64,000 bases of DNA from Haematococcus lacustris (GCA_030144725.1 JASKMD010000008.1:2308143-2372142), one strand, 5' to 3'. Shown: positions 46,501-56,395, numbered from the stretch's first letter. The notes: generated from the letters alone by a model not told the origin. Translations and numbers: made by a program.

Positions 46501-47809
46501 TGGTATGGTGCCAGGACCCTGTGGTGTGGTGCCAGGACCATGTGATGTGGTGCCAGGACCCTGTGGGAGTGGTGCCAGGACCCTGTGTGCCAGAACCCTG
46601 TGGGTGTGCGGCAGAACCCTGTAGCCAAACGTCGCAGGACCCTGTAGGCGTGCGGCAGAACCCTGTAGCCAAACGTCGCAGGACCCTGTAGGCGTGCGGC
46701 AGAACCCTGTAGCCAAACGTCGCAGGACCCTGTAGGCGTGCGGCAGGACCCTGTAGCCAATCGTCGCAGGACCCTGTAGGCGTGCGGCAGGACCCTGTAG
46801 ACTAACGTCGCAGGACCCTGTGTGCCAGAACCCTGTGGGTGTGCAGCAGGACACAGTAGGCCAGGACCCTGTGGTGCCAGGACCTTGTGATGTGGTGCCC
46901 GGACCCTGTGGTGTGGTGCCAGGACCCTGTGTGCCAGGACCCTGTGGTGTGGTGCCAGGACCCTGTGGTGTCTGGACCCTGTGGTGTGGTGCTAGGACCC
47001 TGTAGGCCAGGACCCTGTGGTGTGGTGCCAGAACCCTGTAGGCCAAGACCTGGTGGTATGGTGCCAGGACCCTGTGGTGTGGTGCCAGAACCCTGTAGGC
47101 CAGGACCCTGTGGTGAGGTGCCAGGACCCTGTGGTGTGGTGCCAGGACCCTGTGGTGTGGTGCCAGGACCCTGTAAGCCAGGACCCTGTGGTGTGGTGCC
47201 AGGACCCTGTGAGCCACAACCCTGTGGTGTGGTACCAGGACCCTGTGGAGAAAGACACACATCGTAGGACCCTGTACAGGGTCCTGGCACACATGGTCGA
47301 AAGCATCCAAACGGGGTCAACATGACCAACCACCGGCTATGTAGGAATCCTAACTGGGTTCTATCACATAGGGATGCAAAGAATGATTATAATATCAACA
47401 CTCATAGGGTACACAGGACCCTGTACATGGTCAGCAGGACCCTGTACAGGGTCCTACGACCATGATGTCGCTAGGACCCTGTACAGGGTCCTAGGACACG
47501 GGCCATAGCTCATCACTGGCTGAGACTTTTTGCATGCCACCTACTAGGTTGGGCAGCTGTAACCACCCTCCACAACCTCTCATACTCACATTTCATGAAA
47601 AGCCACTTTGGTCACACGGTGCCAACTCCCTTAGCCAAAATCAGGGTCACAGCCCCACACCTGGCCCAGCAACTCGACACCGAGTGAGAATTACACTTTG
47701 GCCCAAGAGAGTCTTGTCATCCCCTAGGTCACAGCAGCCCACATACCAAGTTTCAGACCTCAACTCTCAGGTTTTTCAAGCCATCCAGGCCTTAATTTGC
47801 ACGAGTGTA

Positions 47810-47990
47810 GCCTCCAGCGGGTAGGGGATGCCCAGCGCCTAGTGGAGCTGTGCCGATGGCCAGGCCAACCAGCGGCTCCTGTCCTAGGCAAGGAGTACCC
47901 AGCAGCACCTGGGTTGCATAATGTGCTGCAGCGCAAACTCCAATCGGCCAAGCTGTACCCCAGCATCTTACATGTTGACAGCTGTTGACA
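47810..47990 (+). pseudogene. C-terminal fragment of another Fanzor-like lineage
   Basis: Frame ending at about 47988 reads LQRVGDAQRLVELCRWPGQP, then LGKEYPAAPGLHNVLQRK. It aligns position by position with LNMQRIGESRWRPLELCFWP and KGKEYPGLGYKRLRDK of the 50 kb copy. The sequence begins exactly where macrosatellite copy 3 stops, so the upstream RD motif is lost. Confidence 0.5.
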
Positions 47991-48841
47991 GCACAGTTGT
48001 TCCCCTACAATTACTACAGGGCAGGGGCTGTGTTATCTGTTGTCCGATCTGTTTGCATGCAGCAAGCATCCGGTACCACTACCGGATTCACTGCCCCAAC
48101 CCACTTGCGAAGGCTGGGCAATCTATTATGGCATGAACACATGCTGTGCTGGCCTAGGGTGCTCGGTCTTGCAGCCTCATGGAGCTTCTTGGGTACTCCT
48201 AGCTTTAGACTCCGACAGCACGGCTTCAGCACGGCCTGACCCGTCGACCTCCGCATCCTGCGAGCACACGGGACAGGGCGTAGGATAAGCGTGCGTGTGT
48301 GCGGGTGTGCAGCGGGTGTGCAGTGTGCGGGTACGGCAATTGATGCGGTGTGCAATTGATGTGCGGGGCTGTGTGCGAGACTATGCAAGACTGCGTGCGA
48401 GACTGGGCTGTGTGCGGACTGGGCTGTGTGCGGGGCTGAAACGTGGGCTTACCAGGTATTGGGGCGGATGTCGCGTCGTGTTCCATCTCATGAGACGCTA
48501 TCACGGCTGTGCGTGTCGCTCTGAAAGAACAAGCGCACAGCGGGGTTGGTTACGGGCCAGGGCTAGGGCCAGGGCTGGTGCGGTGCTGGTGCTCACCTTC
48601 GATGGAATCCCACAGCGGGGAGACATAGGGTCCAGGCCTGTAACGGCGCAGGGAGCCACGCCTGCGCCAAGACAGAGGTCGATGTGTGGCAAAAGCAGCT
48701 TTTATTCGGTCCGCTGTCACACTGTGCGCTGTCCGTCCTTTGACAGCCGTTTCATTGGATGACAGGCCCTTAGCTACTGGCTAGCCCCGCAGACAGCTGT
48801 TGACAGCAGCATTACCTTGCTATCAGGTTGTGACTGCGATA
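47991..48841. other. Intergenic; low-complexity GTGTGCGGG region
   Basis: 48290-48440 is a loose repeat of GTGCGGG/TGCGAGACTG words. No gene or RNA recognised. Confidence 0.45.
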
Positions 48842-49279
48842 GGCGGCTACACGCCATGAGAAGCGCGTCCAGGCTGTTGCCATGGTCCCATAGCATGGTC
48901 CTACATGTGTGGATAGCCCAAGCATGTGTTTGATGTAATTCAGTATGGTGTTTTTATACCAGGCAAGAGCTGGTCAAGTAAGCTAGGATCACAGCCACAT
49001 AGTGCTAGGAGTGCACTCGCAGGGGTTTGCAGCAATGAAGCCTACATGCAACGTGTTGCCTCTATCTTGTCAACCCACCGAGGACAACTGAGTTAAACAC
49101 TGTAACCAAGTCGACCGCCTGGTCTACTAAGCTGGTCGTGTTCTGCCTCCCAGCCATATTGTTGAGGTGGCTGGCCGGGACGCTAGCCGACTGTTGCCAT
49201 GGTCGTCACACACCGTTTTCACGGGAAACCCAAATTGCTCGAAAAGGCCCCCGCCCGTCGCACTGCGCATCGCGTGATG

Positions 49280-50265
49280 GCTAAGAAGAAGCGGAAGGGT
49301 AGCGACAAGAAACAGAAAGGTGCGTGTCCCCAGCCGACTGTGAGCTACGTGAACTACGCGCTGTGAGATAACCCGTCGCTCCTGTTCGCAGCGTCTCGTT
49401 CCGCCCAAGGCAAGCAACGACAGGATCGTCGGGATGGCTGGACCACGCGTCGACGTCAAGTGCCGGCCCCGCCTTATGTGTCCCCGCACTGTTTGTGCTG
49501 ACCCCGCCTTGTGTCTGGGTATGGGTATGGGTGTGCCAAGCAGCTGGTGGTGTTCTTTGGCGCTGCTAGCATTGGCACAGCGGGTGGGTGGGGTGCTGAT
49601 GCGGTGCTGCGTGCCTGCCGCAAGGTGGTGTGCAGGCCCAGGGGCGCAGACCAGGATGGGGGCAGGGTGGTGCTTGTGGATGAGCACCGCACCAGCCGGG
49701 TCAGCTCAGCAGTGAATGGCAAGCAGCCCTGTGAGGTGGAGCTGAATGCACTCAGTGCCACAAGACCCGCAGGCTGGAGGCCACCAGCAGGGCAGGTGGA
49801 ACCCCGCCTGGTGCGCCCAGCCTGGAGCCAGGAGCGTGGCCAGCCAGTGCGGGGCCTGATGTGGTGCCCAGTAGTTGCCCCCGCAGGCCCCCACAGGCCC
49901 CACGCAGCAGCCAGGCAGCCACACAGCCAGCAGCCTCAGAGCCAGGGCCCAGCACTCCCCCTCTAGCCAAGCGCAGCAAGCCGGCAGCTGAGCCCACCAA
50001 GGGCAATGGCAAGGCCCATGGCAAGGCTGCGAGGGCAAAGCCAGCCCCACAGCCAGGCAGGTGGCTGGACAGGGATTGCAATGCAGCATTGAACATGCAG
50101 CGCATTGGGGAGAGCAGGTGGCGGCCGCTGGAGCTGTGCTTCTGGCCAGAGCAAGGGAAGCTGCCAGCCAAGGGCAAGGAGTACCCTGGCCTAGGCTACA
50201 AGCGGCTGCGAGACAAGCCCCCCAAGACCCAGGAGCAGCAGCAGCAGCCTGCTGAGGCACAGTGA
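49280..50265 (+). pseudogene. Fanzor-like protein, N-terminus joined to RuvC-II/III half
   Basis: MAKKKRKGSDKKQK (ATG at 49279-49281), intron 49319-49391 (donor GTGCGT, acceptor TTCGCAG), SRSAQGKQRQDRRDGW. After a stop and the internal deletion the frame resumes at KQLVVFFGAASIGTAGGWGA (49539), then VVLVDEHRTSRVSSAVNGK (about 49670), VRGLMWCPVVAP (about 49850), a one-base frameshift near 49870, a basic linker, and RWLDRDCNAALNMQRIGES (about 50060-50115), ending KDKPP/Gln-rich tail at 50265. The motifs correspond to the Fanzor G-x-A...E-x-R-T-S...RD-x-N-A-A core. Of the zinc-ribbon cysteines only two remain (PCE, MWCP). Non-functional as it stands. Confidence 0.75.
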
Positions 50266-50421
50266 TGTGTGCCCCCTTTGTTGAGCTGTCATCAGCTTAC
50301 ACTTAGTGCATGCAGGTCATGCCAACTCTACATCATAGCCCTCGGGTCAGGCAATAGGGTAGGTGGTAGGCGGCTCATGTGCCATGTGCACTGGGTTTAC
50401 TCCACACAGCCCAATAACACT

Positions 50422-50497
50422 GTTTGAGTCGGATCTAGTTAGTGGCTGCTAGTGGCTGCTAGTGGCACCTAGTAGGTACTTCTGATCCGGCTCAAAT
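50422..50497 (+). ncRNA. Candidate guide-RNA scaffold hairpin, copy 2
   Basis: Arms 50422-50435 and 50484-50497, 14 bp including two G.T pairs, 48-nt loop (15 nt more than copy 1 from an extra GTGGCACCTAGTA block). Relative to copy 1, T-A is replaced by G-C, G.T by T-A, C-G by T.G and A-T by G.T. All are tolerated on the plus-strand RNA, whereas on the minus-strand RNA the G.T pairs would be A.C mismatches. Confidence 0.5.
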
Positions 50498-50526
50498 GGA
50501 GGCCCTAGTGAGGGACAAGGGGGCTG

Positions 50527-51441
50527 CAATAGGCGCAACAGTGCGGAGTGCGGGTACTTGCTGTACCTGCTGGATAACTGCAGCAGCAATTGACCAGCCT
50601 CGCTGCAAGACCTGCAGCCAAAGGACCAAAGGGCGAAAGAAGGGCAGGGCAGGGCAGCGAAGGTCAGGCTAGAGCCATAGCCAGGGCAGGGCAAAGCTGG
50701 TGCAGGGCAGGGCTGGTGCAAGGCAGGGCTGGTGCAGGTCAGGGCTGAGGAGTGAAAAGTGCACCTTGCGGTGGCCCAGCCCTGCTGCTGCTGGGGCATG
50801 CTTGGGGGCATGGTCGGCTCGTCCTGCTCCTGAGTGGTGTGTCTGCGTGACGAGTGGTGCTGCCACCATGGTGTGGTGCTCGGTTAAGTGGCAAAAACAG
50901 GCTGCAACCTAAGTGTACAGCTGATGCTGTGCAGCTGGCTTGCCATGTCATCCTATCATCCAGCTAGGGCACTCACATGATGGGCTGCTGCTCCTCGGCA
51001 GGTGAGGTCACAGGGTTGGTGGCAGGCCTAGTGAGGATGGAGAGCCCCGGTAGGTGCAGCAGTGCCGGCAGGGCCGGGTGGTGCTGGCTGGACCCCTGCA
51101 GCTGGGACTGTGATGGGTGGGAGGGTGGTTGGTCTGAGAGATGGTGGGGGCAGGGGGCATGGGCTGGCCCAGGCCGTGCAGCTGCTTGCGTGGGTGTGGA
51201 GCAGAGACGGGGCATGGGCTGGAAGTGGCTGGCTGGCTCCTGCCCCCGCAGCTGCTGGCCCAGGGCATGCGCAGCCGCAGCAGCCTCAGCGCAAGTTCTG
51301 TGGGCCAGTGGAACCTGTCGAGGCTCCAGGTTGCTGCAGGCCGTGATGACTTCAGACATCATGGCTGTGACCTGACCAATGGCTGTGTGACTGCGTCCGG
51401 AGCGGTAGGAGGCTGCATGCCGGCCGGTTGAGCTGCTGTGC
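50527..51441 (-). other. Possible exons of an unidentified minus-strand gene
   Basis: Minus-strand open segments around 51230-51420 (VTAMMSEVITACSNLEPRQV then CAEAAAAAHALGQQL) and 50540-50610 look coding and have plausible AG/GT borders. With the membrane-type exon at 52838-53040 they may form one gene. No family recognised. Confidence 0.3.
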
Positions 51442-51855
51442 ATGAGGGTGAGCTTGAGTGATGCTGTTGGCATGCTGAACAAGCAGATGCCAGAGTACAT
51501 CAAGCACCACCGGTTGGAACATCACCAGCTGCAGGTTTTCCGTGAGCACCGTGAGGCCGTCAAGGCAGGCAAGGAAGGGAAGGTGGTTATTTCTTGTGAT
51601 TGGTCAGAGAAGCTGACTGTTGAGCGCAGCGTTGAGATCATGTCAGAGCACTGGCATGCACCGCAGATAGGCATTCTCGTTGCGTGTGCATACTTCAAGA
51701 ACAAAGAGGGGGCCTACTATGAGCAGACCGTGTATGTGATGACAGATGGGAAGGAGCAGTCGGCAGCCATTACCCAAGCAGCAGTAAGCCAGGTGGTGTG
51801 TTATGTGCTGGCAGAGTCAAATGTCCCTTACGTGGTGGTTCAATGGGAGGGGTAG
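51442..51855 (+). CDS. Possible DDE-type transposon protein fragment
   Basis: 137 codons. Central part VVISCDWSEKLTVE, then IMSEHWHAPQIGILVACAY and VYVMTDGK, resembles (from memory) a common eukaryotic transposon protein with a D-F-A-E-N...E-I-Q-x-x-H-W pattern, whose first acidic residue is thought catalytic. The frame starts inside sequence that is otherwise intron-like and stops cleanly at TAG, so it is likely a fragment with more exons. Low certainty. Confidence 0.35.
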   Translation: MRVSLSDAVGMLNKQMPEYIKHHRLEHHQLQVFREHREAVKAGKEGKVVISCDWSEKLTVERSVEIMSEHWHAPQIGILVACAYFKNKEGAYYEQTVYVMTDGKEQSAAITQAAVSQVVCYVLAESNVPYVVVQWEG

Positions 51856-52488
51856 CCACATGCACTCATAGGTGTCCCAAACACTGCCCCCAACCTCCCG
51901 CAACTTTGCAATGTCATGACCAGTGGGCTTTATGCGGCTACGAGGCCTAACGCCCAAGGCCCAGCCCCAGCACCCTGTAGCACAGCACGATGTTTGCACT
52001 CGGCACTGGCCAAGCTGCTCAAGCCAACTCCCATCGCCCCACGTCTGAGAGGGGGTGGGAACAGTGCCGTGCTATTGTTGTGCACTCCCAGACTGCCCAA
52101 ACGGTAAGCAGAAAGAATACCCTAGATCCTACACAAACATTGTATCTCTCGTGTTTACAATTGGAAATGAAATCATCCCACAAGGTAGGATCTCCACCAG
52201 AAATCAATCAGCCTGACTACAAACAAGAGGACACTGCATCTTGCTCGCCGTGACGGTTAAGCCGGCGCAAAAGCAGCAGCAGCAGCAGAAGCAGCAACAA
52301 CAACAGTGATGCCAAACTAAACAAAACCACTAACATGACATGATGACGCACTGATCTGGTCATGGTCCTATGCCCAATCACACGGTCCGTCATACGGATG
52401 TGCCCCAACAAGGTGTCACGTGATGTGTCACAGGTGCGGGTTTAGTGGCGTGATGTGTTGCCATGTGACCTTGCTTTTATTACTCTTA

Positions 52489-52665
52489 GGCCACAGTTCA
52501 GGCTTGCCCTTGGCCCACTACAGCTTGGACCTTGGCTCCAGGGCCTTGGGTGGTGCAGGGGCTGGTTTGCTTGTGCCTGGAGGGTGCAGGAACTTGGTGT
52601 GCAAGCCCCTGGCGCACAGCTTCCCACCTGACATGATTTTAATCGGATGTGACCTTGCAGGCAGC
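52489..52665 (+). repeat. Dispersed repeat family, copy 1
   Basis: About 175 bp (TTAGGCCACAGTTCAGGCTTGCC to ACATGATTTTAATCGG) matching 56060-56395. The second copy carries an extra segment of about 190 bp. No product recognised on either strand. Confidence 0.7.
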
Positions 52666-52837
52666 ATGTAGCGTCACGCTACTAGTGTTTACCTGTCCTC
52701 AACCCTTGTGCCCTGACAAGATACAAATAGACAAACGAGATGAGGGCATAAGGCAGCAATAACGGTGGCTGTGGCTACCACGCAGCAAAGGCCAGCTGCC
52801 CATCCACAAGACTGAGCGCATGTCAGCTCCTTACCAC

Positions 52838-53040
52838 TGCCAGGCACTGCCACGCATAGCTGTGCGCATGAGCACCATGACCAGTGCAGCTAGGAGAGCG
52901 CTGTACGTCCACAGGAGGATCAGCTCCACCTGCCTGATGTTGGTCACGACACCCGCAACCACTGGGGCCTGTGCTAGCTGCCATGCTGAGGCAAGCAGCC
53001 CGTCATGCTGATGCTGGGCAGCTTGCCGAGCTTGAGATAG
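52838..53040 (-). CDS. Exon of an unidentified protein with one membrane helix
   Basis: Minus-strand frame with NIRQVELILLWTYSALLAALVMVLMRTAM: a hydrophobic span of about 20 residues flanked by charged residues, ending at a good donor (CAGTG then GTAAGG at about 52837). Acceptor not fixed. It may belong with the segments at 50.5-51.4 kb. Confidence 0.4.
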
Positions 53041-53067
53041 TAAGGCATGCCCATGATGAAGGTAGCT

Positions 53068-53490
53068 GGCTACACGCCATGAAAAGCGCGTCCAGGCTGT
53101 TGCCATGGTCCCATAGTAGGGTCCTACATGTGTGGATAGCCCAAGCATGTGTTAGATGTGATTCAGTATGGAGTGTTTATACCAGGCAAGAGCTGGTCAA
53201 ACAAGCTAGGATCACAGCCACATGGTGCTAGAAGTGCACTCGCAGGGGTTTGCAGCAATGCAGCCTACATGCAACGTGTTGCCTCTATCTTGTCAACCCA
53301 CCGAGGACAACTGAGTTAAACACTGTAACCAAGTCGACCGCCTGGTCTACTAAGCTGGTCGTGTTCTGCCTCCCAGCCATATTGTTGAGGTGGCTGGCCG
53401 GGACGCTAGCCGACTGTTGCCATGATTGTCACACACAGTTTTCCCGGAAACCCAAATTGCTCGAAAAGGCCCCCGCCCGTCGCACTGCTG
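53068..53490 (+). mobile_element. 5' end of a Fanzor-like element, truncated
   Basis: About 90 percent identical to 48842-49262, up to CGAAAAGGCCCCCGCCCGTCGCAC. Stops before the start codon of the basic N-terminus; unrelated sequence follows. The sub-segment from 53335 is also at 23157. Confidence 0.75.
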
Positions 53491-53924
53491 CAGAGGGAGG
53501 GAGGGGAGGTGACTGGGCGGCAGGGCGAGCAGGTGGCTGGGCTGCAGGGGGTGCAGGGGGTGGCTCCCCACCTGAACTGACGGCCCTGCTAGGCAGCATG
53601 CGGCACAGGCTGACTGCACAAGCAACCGTAAGTCAGCAAGAGCAAGGTAGGTGAGCAAGGGCTTACAAGACGTTGCACAAGCGATGCTTGCGTGATACTG
53701 ATTATCACCTCGTCGGCTCGACGCTGGTCGCTCCGAGTCCCATAAACCGCAGGTAGTTCTTAACTAGATTATTGCGTGTCCACGTGTTTGTAATGTGTGA
53801 ATGGCAAGAGCGCAGGGTATGCGCAGCGCGACTGTGCACTTAGGCGAGGCCATGCAGTCCATGCGAGTCCGTTTGTAAAACATGTGGGCGCCTTGGCAAA
53901 CAAAACTGATTCAACAAGGAACAA
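53491..53924. other. No gene recognised
   Basis: Short open frames only. Sequence between two Fanzor-like fragments. Confidence 0.4.
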
Positions 53925-54062
53925 CATGTTTGCCTGTGGGTAATCTCACTCAGTTACTACAAACAAGTTGTAGCATCCTCGGTCGCACCCTTGATGACTG
54001 CAAACCCCGCATCGATGGCACTCTTTCCCACTAGACCACTGGGCACCTCATTAAAACTAACA
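53925..54062 (+). pseudogene. Middle fragment of a Fanzor-like copy
   Basis: About 85 percent match (reverse complement) to 1655-1800 of the first relic: AAGGAACAACATGT, GTAGCATCCTCGGTCGCACC and CACTGGGCACCTCAT blocks. It covers the region of the possible RuvC-I motif; here the aspartate codon is not preserved. Confidence 0.6.
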
Positions 54063-54103
54063 GTTTAAATGGTTCTGTAAGGCTAACAGCTTGTGTGAAA
54101 CTA

Positions 54104-54212
54104 CTAGGTCTTATGCGCTGTTGCGGGCCCGTCCATCAATGCCCCGCCGGTACTCTGCAGCCCGGTGCAACCTCTGCCTGCCTTTGGGCAGCCGGTCATT
54201 GACCAGCTTGTA
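54104..54212 (-). pseudogene. C-terminal fragment, second Fanzor-like lineage
   Basis: Minus-strand NDRLPKGRQRLHRAAEYRRG, then IDGRARNSA and stop (around 54120). It overlaps in sequence with SDRLPKVRQRLHRAAE at 55500-55570, placing it in the same lineage, where it supplies the native C-terminus. Confidence 0.5.
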
Positions 54213-54956
54213 GCCTTGCTAGTCAGGTGTCCCCAACTAACAGAAAACCTACCCCTGGACCAGCTAACAAGTCGAGGGCAGCAAAGCAAGGTGAGACAAC
54301 ACCACGTACTGCACCTAGCACCGTGTTTAAGCGTAGTAGAGCAGCCGGTAATGCACTAGCGCCAGCAGCAGCTCCAAAAGCTCATAGTGGTATCCAGTCG
54401 TCACGACTGCCGTCGTCGCGTCCACATGCCAAAAGCAAAACATGTTCCGACTGCTGCTGCGTGTTGCAGGTGCCACTCACAACAGCGTGGCGAAGCGTGC
54501 TAGTGCGGCGCGTCTCGCATGTGGCGAAATCGCATGAATTCAAATGTGTATCTTTGGACAGGCACTGAGCACCGCTTAGAGCGAGATAGTTTTAGCTGCG
54601 TCGGCCATTTCGTAGATATGACTCTCCTCTGTTCGAAGCACTGTTTACATATATTTTTGACTGAGTGGTTGCGGAGATACGGGCTTCGTATCACAGGGGG
54701 GTGGTTTTCAGGTAGTTGGGAACGCCTGACCCTGGTAATCAAAACGACGCCGCGTCCCAACCACGTGGTTTCTAAACATGCTACGCACATCCCCGGATCC
54801 CCGGATCAAGGAGTGATTGGGACACATCCGGGGTCACATGTGGCTGGCCGCATCGAAAGACTCCAATGACAATTTTAGTCTTACATTAAATGCGCGATAT
54901 CGCATTGCAGCAGACGCAGCAAACGTCACATCAAGTAATGGAGCAGATGGGCTGCA
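54213..54956. repeat. Partial dispersed-element ends
   Basis: 54222-54275 and 54712-54795 repeat the AGGTGTCCCCAAC...ACGACGCCGCG blocks of the 23.7 and 54.96 kb elements. The rest has no recognised content. Confidence 0.55.
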
Positions 54957-55510
54957 GTTCAGGTGTCCCCAACTAACAGAAAACCTACCCCTGGTAATCA
55001 AAACGACGCCGCGTCCCAGCCACGTGGTCTCTAATTATGCTACGCACATCCATGGATAGAGCACTCTGTCAGCTACTGGTTGAAGCGTGTTTAACTAATT
55101 CCCGTGCATTGTGTTGAGCGCAATGGCGGCTCAAATATTAACATTCAAATTCATGTGTGTATTGCTCATGCGGGCCTCGCCGCGACCGACCGCCGCGACC
55201 GACGTGGCCCAGTAGCCCCTGCAAACAGTCAAGGACAGTCGCCGCTGTAAAAACGGTCAACACGGCATGCCAAACAGATGCAACTGAGCAGTACAAGGTG
55301 TGTAGGCCATTGCTCTGTTACCTTGCTGGGCAGGTTGGGTCCAATCCCTCACGCCCGCCTTGCGCTTGCGTGTCGAGCTCGTGCTCATCTCCGTTGTTGT
55401 CCCCTGCTGCTCCTCAGGTGCAGCAACAAGTGGAGGGGTGAGCAACCCTAGGGCTGCACTAGCACCTGTTGCCAGCTGCTGCCAGGGGTGTGCAGCAGGA
55501 GGGGGGGGCA
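54957..55510 (-). mobile_element. Second copy of the Pro-rich/KR-rich element end
   Basis: 54957-55285 matches 23720-24100. Upstream on the minus strand comes STSSTRKRKAGVRDWTQ and AMAYTPC, then Pro-rich sequence (PAPPPPAAHPWQQLATGAS) as in the 24 kb gene, but only one repeat unit before it fuses to the Fanzor-like C-terminus at about 55510. Confidence 0.55.
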
Positions 55511-55730
55511 GGACTCTGCAGCCCGGTGCAGCCGCTGCCTGACCTTGGGCAGCCGGTCACTGATCCGCTTGTAGCCCTGCTGGTACTCCTTGCCAACGGG
55601 GCAGAGCCTCCAGGTCCTTCCAGCTGCACAGCTCCAGGGGGCGCTGCATGCTCTCCCCAATGCGCAGCAAGTTCAAAACCCGTTGGTGTCCCGGTCCAGC
55701 CACATGCCCCTGGGGGGGCCTGGGGTCGTG
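55511..55730 (-). pseudogene. RuvC-III region, second Fanzor-like lineage
   Basis: Minus strand: MWLDRDTNG, frameshift, LNLLRIGESMQRPLELCSW, frameshift, VGKEYQQGYKRISDRLPK. It aligns with LDRDCNAALNMQRIGESRW of the 50 kb copy but is clearly a different lineage. The RD dipeptide is present. Upstream is G-rich low-complexity sequence. Confidence 0.6.
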
Positions 55731-56059
55731 GGGCTGGGCCAAGTGCTACACGGAAGGGCTGGGCCTGGGCTGGGGGAGGGGGAGGTAGGGCCTGGGAGGG
55801 GGGAGGGGGAGGGGGGGCCTGGGCAGGGGGGCCTGGGCTGGGGGGGCCTGGGCTGGGGGAGGGGGAGGGGCAGGAGCTGCTGGTACTCTATGCCAACGGG
55901 AGGCAAAGCAGGGAGACGCAGAATAATATTATCCAAGTGGAATGGCCGTGTTGGGGTGTGCATCAGGTCGCCATATAACCGGAGTGCCGGCAACCAGAGT
56001 GCAGCGGAAGTGGGGTCCATTACACATGTATGACATGGTGTTGTCCGCTGCCACATTAG
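55731..56059. repeat. G-rich low-complexity run
   Basis: 55760-55870 is a loose GGGCCTGGGCTGGGGGAGG repeat; the remainder has no recognised content. Confidence 0.6.
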
Positions 56060-56395
56060 GCCACAGTTCAGGCTTGCCCTTGGCCAACTACAGCTTGGAC
56101 CTTGGCTCCAGGGCCTTGGGTGTGCAGGGGCTGGTTTGCTTGTGCCTGGAGGGTGCAGGAACTTGGTGTGCAGGCCCCTGGCAGTGCCACACAGCCCTGG
56201 GCAGGCTGGCACTAGGGCGCGACCGAAATATGATTTTCCTGAGGAAACGCCGATATGACTGAATTATTCAGTGAATATGACTGGAATATGATTTTCAACG
56301 TTTGTAGGGCGGTGGAGAAGAGTTGAGACTTAGCGAGGGGAGAGTAGGCTAGCGGAGACCCCACACAGCTTCCCGCCTGACATGATTAAAATCGG
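56060..56395 (+). repeat. Dispersed repeat family, copy 2, with insertion
   Basis: Matches 52489-52665 in two parts (56060-56180 and about 56366-56395). They are separated by about 185 bp that contain AATATGATTTTC twice and look like an insertion. Confidence 0.65.

Larger units (their letters stand above)
41451..47809 (+). repeat. 2,644-bp higher-order repeat built on GGACCCTGT modules, three copies
   Basis: Copy 1 41451-43784 (5'-truncated), copy 2 43785-46428, copy 3 46429-47809 (shorter, cut at GCACGAGTGTA). Each copy has short 20-21-bp modules ending GGACCCTGT, a block of 44-bp units (about 9, 14 and 4 copies respectively), more 20-21-bp modules, then palindromes such as GGACCCTGTACAGGGTCC, and about 1.1 kb of non-repetitive spacer. 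Copies 1 and 2 are nearly identical in the spacer. No gene found; long frames arise from the repeat period. Confidence 0.92.
48842..50526 (+). mobile_element. Fanzor-like element with both ends, middle deleted
   Basis: The 5' segment 48842-49262 is repeated at 53068-53490. Its right end (trailer to CAAGGGGGCTG, 50526) is shared with the 23 kb derivative. Inside are a basic N-terminus, an intron and the C-terminal half of the protein (next entry). The protein middle (present in the 0.4-2.0 kb relic) is missing at about 49517. No terminal inverted repeat is obvious. Confidence 0.72.
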
